Origin: JADLFV01 sp964471555
GTDB taxonomy: Bacteria > Planctomycetota > Phycisphaerae > Phycisphaerales > Phycisphaeraceae
Direction of reading: 5' to 3'
NCBI GenBank assembly: GCA_964471555.1
Contig: CAYYGM010000006.1
Coordinates: forward strand, 4,808 to 68,807
DNA: 64,000 bases
Positions 59,600 through 64,000 of the stretch are shown piece after piece. Below the pieces are notes generated by a model, which did no database searches, had not been told where the DNA came from, and was given only the letters and a program-made list of their open reading frames with translations. The translations under genes were made by a program, and so were the position numbers. Every line of letters starts with the position of its first letter. Position 1 is the first letter of the stretch.

Positions 59600-60508
59600 A
59601 TGCCCAACGCTACGCGAATCGTCGCCAGCGCCATCGGTGTATTGACGCTGGCCACCGGCATCATCGCCCCCAGCGCCGTCGCAGCCGAGCTGTTCTGTGA
59701 CGCCTATGTCACGCGCCACCGCTTGGGAGATACGCCGATCAGCGTCGCTGACACCGGCACCGATTCAGCCGCGGCCGGCGTGTGGAACGGCGACGTCCTG
59801 GAAGACTGGACCCACGTTAACGACTACGGCAGCATTGCCGGCCATGCCCAGGCGTCGGCCGACGTCGGGGCTTTGGCCTGCATCGCAGTCATGGACTACA
59901 CCGACAGCGTCGCTGGCGGCACGCGCGAGTCGTTCCAGTCCAAGGCCACCGCCCAATACACTGAGGTCGTGTACATCGAAGCACCCGAACCGGAATTCTG
60001 GGCCAACTACTCCGGCTACACGGTCGAACTGAAGTACCACATCTCCGGCCAAATCACGCGCAGCGGCGCCATCTACACCAACGCCCAACTCTTGGCCTAC
60101 AACCGCAACCTCAATGACGGCGAAATCGAAGGCCCCGGCCATGAGGCCCTCTACTACATCGGCAATCCCGACGACGGCGTCTTCGACGAGGACGTCTATT
60201 ACCAGATCTGGGATTACACCGGCGAAGTCTTCGAGATCGAGATCAGCCTCGAAACCTCGGCCAGCAACACCAACCTCTGGGACTTTGCCACCACCGGAGC
60301 CGCAACCCTCGACTTCTTCAATACCATGACGCTCGAAAGCATCTCGGTGATGGATGACAACTTCGACCCGGTGGTCACCTTCAACCCGGACGGCTCATGC
60401 CAGTCCGGCGATCCGGGCTTTTCGTTCAATCGTGACATCCCGGAACCCGCAACGATGGCGCTGCTGGCCCTGGCCGGGCTGAGCCTCTGCACGCGCCGCC
60501 GCGCCTAG
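59600..60508 (+). CDS. PEP-CTERM protein
   Basis: A 302-residue exported protein. The signal peptide is about residues 1-28 (RIVASAIGVLTLATGIIAPSAVAA). A long acidic beta-rich mature part follows, and the C terminus IPEPATMALLALAGLSLCTRRRA is a complete PEP-CTERM sorting signal. The mature region is rich in Asp, Tyr and Ala with no known domain. A strong AGGAGG lies just before the ATG at 59600; an ATG at 59549 in the same frame would place the signal peptide too deep. The promoter at 59427 gives a long leader. It is convergent with sucC. Confidence 0.88.
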   Translation: MPNATRIVASAIGVLTLATGIIAPSAVAAELFCDAYVTRHRLGDTPISVADTGTDSAAAGVWNGDVLEDWTHVNDYGSIAGHAQASADVGALACIAVMDYTDSVAGGTRESFQSKATAQYTEVVYIEAPEPEFWANYSGYTVELKYHISGQITRSGAIYTNAQLLAYNRNLNDGEIEGPGHEALYYIGNPDDGVFDEDVYYQIWDYTGEVFEIEISLETSASNTNLWDFATTGAATLDFFNTMTLESISVMDDNFDPVVTFNPDGSCQSGDPGFSFNRDIPEPATMALLALAGLSLCTRRRA

Positions 60509-60537
60509 CCTCGCTCGGGCGATTATCCAACTTTTGA

Positions 60538-61710
60538 TCACGCCGCCACGGCCGCGGTGATCTTCTGCGCCGCGTCGGTCAAATCGTCCGCCACGATCAT
60601 CGTCGGGATCGAGCCCTTGGCCTGTTCGAGAATCTGGCGGGCCTTGTCCACGTTGGTCCCCTCCAACCGCACCACAAGCGGAACCTTGAAGCCCACTTCG
60701 CCGGCGGCGTTGACGATGGCCGAGGCAATCGTGTCGCACTTGGCGATGCCGCCGAAGATGTTGACCAGCACACCCTTGACGTTGCCGTCGCTGAGGATGA
60801 TGCGGAAGGCCTCGGTGACCGCCTCTTCCGTCGCCCCACCGCCGACGTCGAGGAAGTTGGCAGGCTCGCCACCGTGCAGTTTGATGATGTCCATGGTCGC
60901 CATCGCTAAACCCGCGCCGTTGACCAGGCAGCCGATGTCGCCGTGCAGGCTGATGTAGGAAAGCTCGTGCTTGCGGGCGCGGACCTCGGCCGGGTTCTCC
61001 TCGCGCTCGTCACGCATGGCGGCAATCTCGGCCTGGCGATACAGCGCGTTGTCGTCGAAGTTGATCTTGGCGTCGATGGCCAGCACCTTGCCGTCCTTGG
61101 TCAGCACCAGCGGATTGATCTCCGCCAGGCTGGCGTCGGTGGCCAGGAACAGTTTGGTCAGGCACTTCATGGTGGCGCAGAACTGCTTGAACGGCTCACC
61201 CTGGAAGCCGAGCTGGAACGCCACGGTGCGGGCCTGGTAGTCGTACAGTCCACCACGGGGGTCGATGCGCACGCGCACGATGGCCTGCGGGTTGGTCCTG
61301 GCGACCTGCTCGATCTCGACACCGCCCTCGCTGGAGGCGATCAGCACCGGGCAGGCGCCCGCGCGATCCACCGCCATGCCCAGGTAAAACTCTTTTTCGA
61401 TATCCACGCCCGCTGCCACCAGCAACTGCCGCACCGGCACGCCCTCCGGCGGCGTCTGCGGCGTCACCAACGGCTTGCTCAAAATCGCCTGGGCGACTTG
61501 CCTGGCCTCGTCGGCGCTTTTGACCAGCTTGACCCCGCCGCCCTTGCCCCGGCCGCCGGCATGGACCTGGGCCTTGACCACCGCGACCTTGGTGCCCAGC
61601 TTCTGATAAGCCGCCGCCGCCTCATCCGGGGTGGCAACCAGTTCCGCTGCGGGCACGGGGACGCCGAACTTGGAAAGCAACGCGCGAGCCTGATATTCGT
61701 GAACGTTCAT
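60538..61710 (-). CDS. sucC: Succinate-CoA ligase (ADP-forming) beta subunit
   Basis: A 390-residue ATP-grasp subunit that, with SucD, converts succinyl-CoA to succinate with ATP formation. Words are MNVHEYQARALLSKFGVPVP, HAGGRGKGGGVKL, AEINPLVLTKDGKVLAIDAKINFDDNAL and NIFGGIAKCDTIA. The alpha subunit sucD is not in the window although it usually follows directly; here the next gene is a convergent PEP-CTERM gene. TAAACT (61717-61722 in plus coordinates) ends 6 nt before the ATG. Confidence 0.95.
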   Translation of the reverse strand: MNVHEYQARALLSKFGVPVPAAELVATPDEAAAAYQKLGTKVAVVKAQVHAGGRGKGGGVKLVKSADEARQVAQAILSKPLVTPQTPPEGVPVRQLLVAAGVDIEKEFYLGMAVDRAGACPVLIASSEGGVEIEQVARTNPQAIVRVRIDPRGGLYDYQARTVAFQLGFQGEPFKQFCATMKCLTKLFLATDASLAEINPLVLTKDGKVLAIDAKINFDDNALYRQAEIAAMRDEREENPAEVRARKHELSYISLHGDIGCLVNGAGLAMATMDIIKLHGGEPANFLDVGGGATEEAVTEAFRIILSDGNVKGVLVNIFGGIAKCDTIASAIVNAAGEVGFKVPLVVRLEGTNVDKARQILEQAKGSIPTMIVADDLTDAAQKITAAVAA

Positions 61711-61783
61711 GGCGGAAGTTTAGCAAACGAACGCGGAGACGGGCAAAGGAGGTCACGCAAAGGCGCGGAGAGAGAATCATTTT

Positions 61784-61875
61784 TTGCCACGGATGGACAC
61801 GGATTGACACGGATGGGAACACTGATGGTTTGAACTGCTTTTCTTATCCGTGCCCATCCGTGTTCATCCGTGGCC
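61784..61875. repeat. Inverted tandem-word repeat (CACGGATGGA family)
   Basis: Arms at 61784-61817 and 61846-61875 with CACGGATGGA words, in the divergent spacer of sucC and xseA. Unpaired CGCAAAGGCGCGGAG-like words lie beside the left arm. Confidence 0.85.
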
Positions 61876-61924
61876 AATGCCTTTCTTCTCGTAATGTATC
61901 CGCGTTATGGATTAAACTACCCCC

Positions 61925-63250
61925 ATGCCGCGTCTGCCTTTCGACAATCCATCGCCCCCCCCGGAAGATCAACAACAGCAGCCGTGGTCCGTCAGCGATC
62001 TGGCGGCCGCGATCAAGAGCGCCCTGAACACCCAACTGCCGCGCAAGGTGACCGTCCTCGGCGAAATCAGCAACTTCACCGAGCGATCGCACTGGTTCTT
62101 CAGCCTCAAGGATGAAGGGGCTGCCCTGCGCTGCGTGTGTTTCGCCTCCAACGCCCGCCGCCTGAATCTGCGACCGGCCGACGGCATGCAGGTCATCGTC
62201 ACCGGCCGCGTGGATTTCTACGACGCCCAGGGCAGCGTGCAACTCTACGTTGACTCCATGCAACAAGCCGGCCTCGGTGAACTGGAACGCCGCCTGCGCG
62301 AACTGATGGAGCAACTGCGCCAGAAAGGCTACTTCGACGAGTCGCGCAAAAAACCGCTGCCGCTGGTCCCCCGCAAGATCGCCATCGTGACGTCAAGAAC
62401 TGCCGCGGCATTGCAGGACGTGATCAACACCGCCCATCGCCGCTGGCCCGGCTGCCGACTGCTGCTGTACGACGTGCTGGTGCAGGGCGACGATGCCGCG
62501 CCGCAGATCGCCGCCGCCATCAATGCAATTTCCGGGGGTGGGCCGAAGCTGGATATCGACGCCATCATCCTCACCCGTGGCGGCGGCAGTATCGAGGATC
62601 TCTGGGCCTTCAACGAGCGCATCGTTGCCGATGCCGTGGTCAAGTGTCGCATCCCGATCGTTGCCGCCATCGGCCACGAGACGGACACCACCATCGCCGA
62701 ACTGTGCGCCGACGCCCGCTGCTCGACGCCCACGCAAGCCGCCATGACCCTGGTGCCCGATCGAGCCGCCCTGATGCAGCAGGTCGATCAACTGGGCAGC
62801 CGTTTGAAGCTGATGCTCAAGCAGAATGTGGTGAGCAACCGCCATCGCCTGACCGCCGCCGCCCGTTTCGATCTGTTTCGCAACCCCCGAAAGCTGGTCG
62901 ACCAAGCGCGACAGCGCACCGGCGACATCGCCCGCCGCCTCGACACCGCCATGCCCCGCCGCTGCAAAGAAGCGCAAGCGAAACTGCAAGCCCTTTCTCG
63001 CCACCTCGAAGCCATCGGCCCCCGCAAAGTCCTCCAGCGCGGCTACTCCTACACCCTCGGCCCCGATGGCCGCGTGCTGCGCAAAGCCTCAGCCGTCAAA
63101 CCCGGCGACACACTGACCACGCATCTGTCCGACGGTCAGGTCCATTCCACAGTCAATGGCAACCCCCCCACCAACCCCCGGAAGACGAGCAACCCCCGCA
63201 GCAGTTCATCACCTGCAAAAAACAAGGACGCCCCGTCTTTATTCTCCTGA
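61925..63250 (+). CDS. xseA: Exodeoxyribonuclease VII large subunit
   Basis: A 441-residue nuclease subunit. The N-terminal OB fold has VLGEISNFTERSHWFFSLKDEGAALRCVCF, the catalytic region has VTSRTAAALQDVINT, ILTRGGGSIEDLWAFNE and AIGHETDTTIAELCADARCSTPTQAA, and a coiled-coil-like stretch follows. The end is Pro/Ser-rich and longer than in E. coli. The small subunit gene xseB is not seen next to it. TAAACT at 61913-61918 ends 6 nt before the ATG. Confidence 0.94.
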   Translation: MPRLPFDNPSPPPEDQQQQPWSVSDLAAAIKSALNTQLPRKVTVLGEISNFTERSHWFFSLKDEGAALRCVCFASNARRLNLRPADGMQVIVTGRVDFYDAQGSVQLYVDSMQQAGLGELERRLRELMEQLRQKGYFDESRKKPLPLVPRKIAIVTSRTAAALQDVINTAHRRWPGCRLLLYDVLVQGDDAAPQIAAAINAISGGGPKLDIDAIILTRGGGSIEDLWAFNERIVADAVVKCRIPIVAAIGHETDTTIAELCADARCSTPTQAAMTLVPDRAALMQQVDQLGSRLKLMLKQNVVSNRHRLTAAARFDLFRNPRKLVDQARQRTGDIARRLDTAMPRRCKEAQAKLQALSRHLEAIGPRKVLQRGYSYTLGPDGRVLRKASAVKPGDTLTTHLSDGQVHSTVNGNPPTNPRKTSNPRSSSSPAKNKDAPSLFS

Positions 63251-63280
63251 CGAGCGTGTCGCGCTGACGAAAGATATTTC

Positions 63281-63345
63281 GGGTGCCACTGTCGCGTGCG
63301 GCAGTGCCGGATTGATCGCACGGCCGACGCGCGGCCGTGGCACCC
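63281..63345. repeat. REP-like element GGGTGCCAC/GTGGCACCC
   Basis: Outer arms at 63281-63289 and 63337-63345. Inner pairings CACTG/CAGTG (63287-63306) and CACGGCC/GGCCGTG (63319-63339) are alternatives or a junction. It sits in the 467-bp spacer 63251-63717 after xseA, where no clear gene is seen; a Pro-rich frame to 63575 is not convincing. Confidence 0.65.
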
Positions 63346-63717
63346 ACCCCGTCCTGCACCGCAAACGCCGCGCTGAAATCAAAGCCGCGCGAGCCGCCTA
63401 TCTGGCCGCCCTGTCCCAGACCGTAACGCCCCCCGCCCCGCTTCTGCTGCCCGCCCCCGAGCAACCGATCCTCATCAGCCTCCCCGTCAGGCCCGAGGCT
63501 GAGCACGTGATGCTCCACGCCCAGTCACCCACCGACCCAACCGCGCCGCTTCATCGGCATGTCCGCCAAGGGTGAAATCTCTGTCAGCAAGATGCGCGTG
63601 CGTTCGGGGTGTGCAACGATTCATTTCCCAATTCTGCGACGGAATAAACATTGACAGATGCCGGCAACCCCTGCACGATATATGTCATCGATTCTGTATA
63701 AGTCTGGTTAGCTGCCT

Positions 63718-63984
63718 ATGCAAGATTCCCGGCCCTGGTTTCGACGAATTGTCGTCCCGCTGCTTTGCATCGCAGCGTTTTTTGTTGGCGGGTTCTACGG
63801 ATGTCAAGGCGGTATTCGCAGTTTAGATCGGTATGGCCGCACGGAGACTCTCACCGAGATCGTTCATATCACGCAGACGTACAAGGCACTGCGGGAGCAA
63901 ACAGGCAAATGGCCGGCCGCGGGTGACGTGGTTTATTCCGACTTGCACCTGACCCCTTCCCGATCTTCGTACCAGTCAATTTGA
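63718..63984 (+). CDS. Short membrane-anchored protein
   Basis: An 88-residue frame with an N-terminal membrane helix or signal (about residues 11-30, VVPLLCIAAFFVGGFYG), then Cys-Gln-Gly and a polar part (ETLTEIVHITQTYKALREQTGKWPA). It ends 16 bases before the window edge. The family is not recognised; the spacing of the helix to a polar domain resembles a small pseudopilin or lipoprotein. A TTGACA at about 63650 could belong to its promoter. Confidence 0.5.
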   Translation: MQDSRPWFRRIVVPLLCIAAFFVGGFYGCQGGIRSLDRYGRTETLTEIVHITQTYKALREQTGKWPAAGDVVYSDLHLTPSRSSYQSI

Positions 63985-64000
63985 GAGAATCGGGTTGAGG

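Noticed and set aside
9307..61875. CRISPR arrays
   Set aside because: The repeats are short words without unique spacers, arranged as inverted arms, and no cas genes are present.
63156..63575. 139-codon plus-strand frame after xseA
   Set aside because: It begins inside xseA in another frame, passes through a REP-like element and is Pro/Arg/Ala-rich.
1..64000. tRNA or rRNA genes
   Set aside because: No TpsiC-arm words with a matching cloverleaf and no rRNA-conserved blocks were recognised on either strand; a tRNAscan run would settle this.

Overview
The window is a high-GC bacterial chromosome segment that looks like a member of the Planctomycetota, most likely class Phycisphaerae. The grounds are three PEP-CTERM proteins, two large prepilin-like proteins, abundant glycan enzymes (sulfatase, sialate O-acetylesterase, GH106, GH130), a didomain NagB-LmbE protein and lpxB, which implies an outer membrane. 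No rRNA or tRNA gene was found. A run of ten Ns at 54592-54601 shows that this is a draft or metagenome assembly, and several frame disruptions may be sequence errors.

Layout. 1-8 kb: two SAM methyltransferases, a cytoplasmic sulfatase, thiS and thiG, a MntA/HepT toxin-antitoxin pair, a sialate O-acetylesterase, and a REP-associated tyrosine transposase between two identical 73-bp repeats. 8-24 kb: tmk, a methyltransferase, a sodium symporter with a TIM-barrel epimerase, lpxB, a GNAT enzyme, a probable oriC with dnaA, miaB, an alpha/beta hydrolase, a broken M19 dipeptidase, GH130 and a HemN-like radical SAM protein. 24-34 kb: a prepilin-like protein, an FG-GAP protein, and a ROK regulator divergent from an amino-sugar set (NagB-LmbE, NagB, Pta, AckA) that would turn GlcNAc-type sugars into fructose-6-P and acetate/ATP. 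34-44 kb: a DUF4954 beta-helix protein, an acyl carrier protein, YceI, a leftward folK-queE-queD pterin/7-deazaguanine group, cysH and a GH106 enzyme. 44-51 kb: an accessory region with a split DUF5722 gene, PEP-CTERM genes, a decayed IS1380 transposase, and about 1.2 kb with no credible protein that looks like a structured RNA gene on the minus strand. 51-64 kb: DtxR, DtxR-FeoA and a two-gene FeoB, paired DUF4139-like proteins, an ABC ATPase, sucC and xseA.

Three features cut across the gene order. First, at least sixteen genes have a TANNNT-like -10 hexamer ending 6-8 nt before the start codon and no Shine-Dalgarno sequence, which suggests leaderless transcripts. Another set has clear Shine-Dalgarno sites. 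Second, ten intergenic spacers are filled with inverted repeats whose arms are tandem short words, often two or three families nested inside one another. Related heptamer tandems have entered the lpxB and dnaA reading frames. Third, several REP-like hairpin families are scattered through the spacers, two of them supplying the stop codon of the neighbouring gene.

The strongest candidate for something undescribed is the terminator-ended, GNRA-loop-rich non-coding segment at about 49.5-50.7 kb (minus strand), followed by the nested tandem-word inverted repeats.
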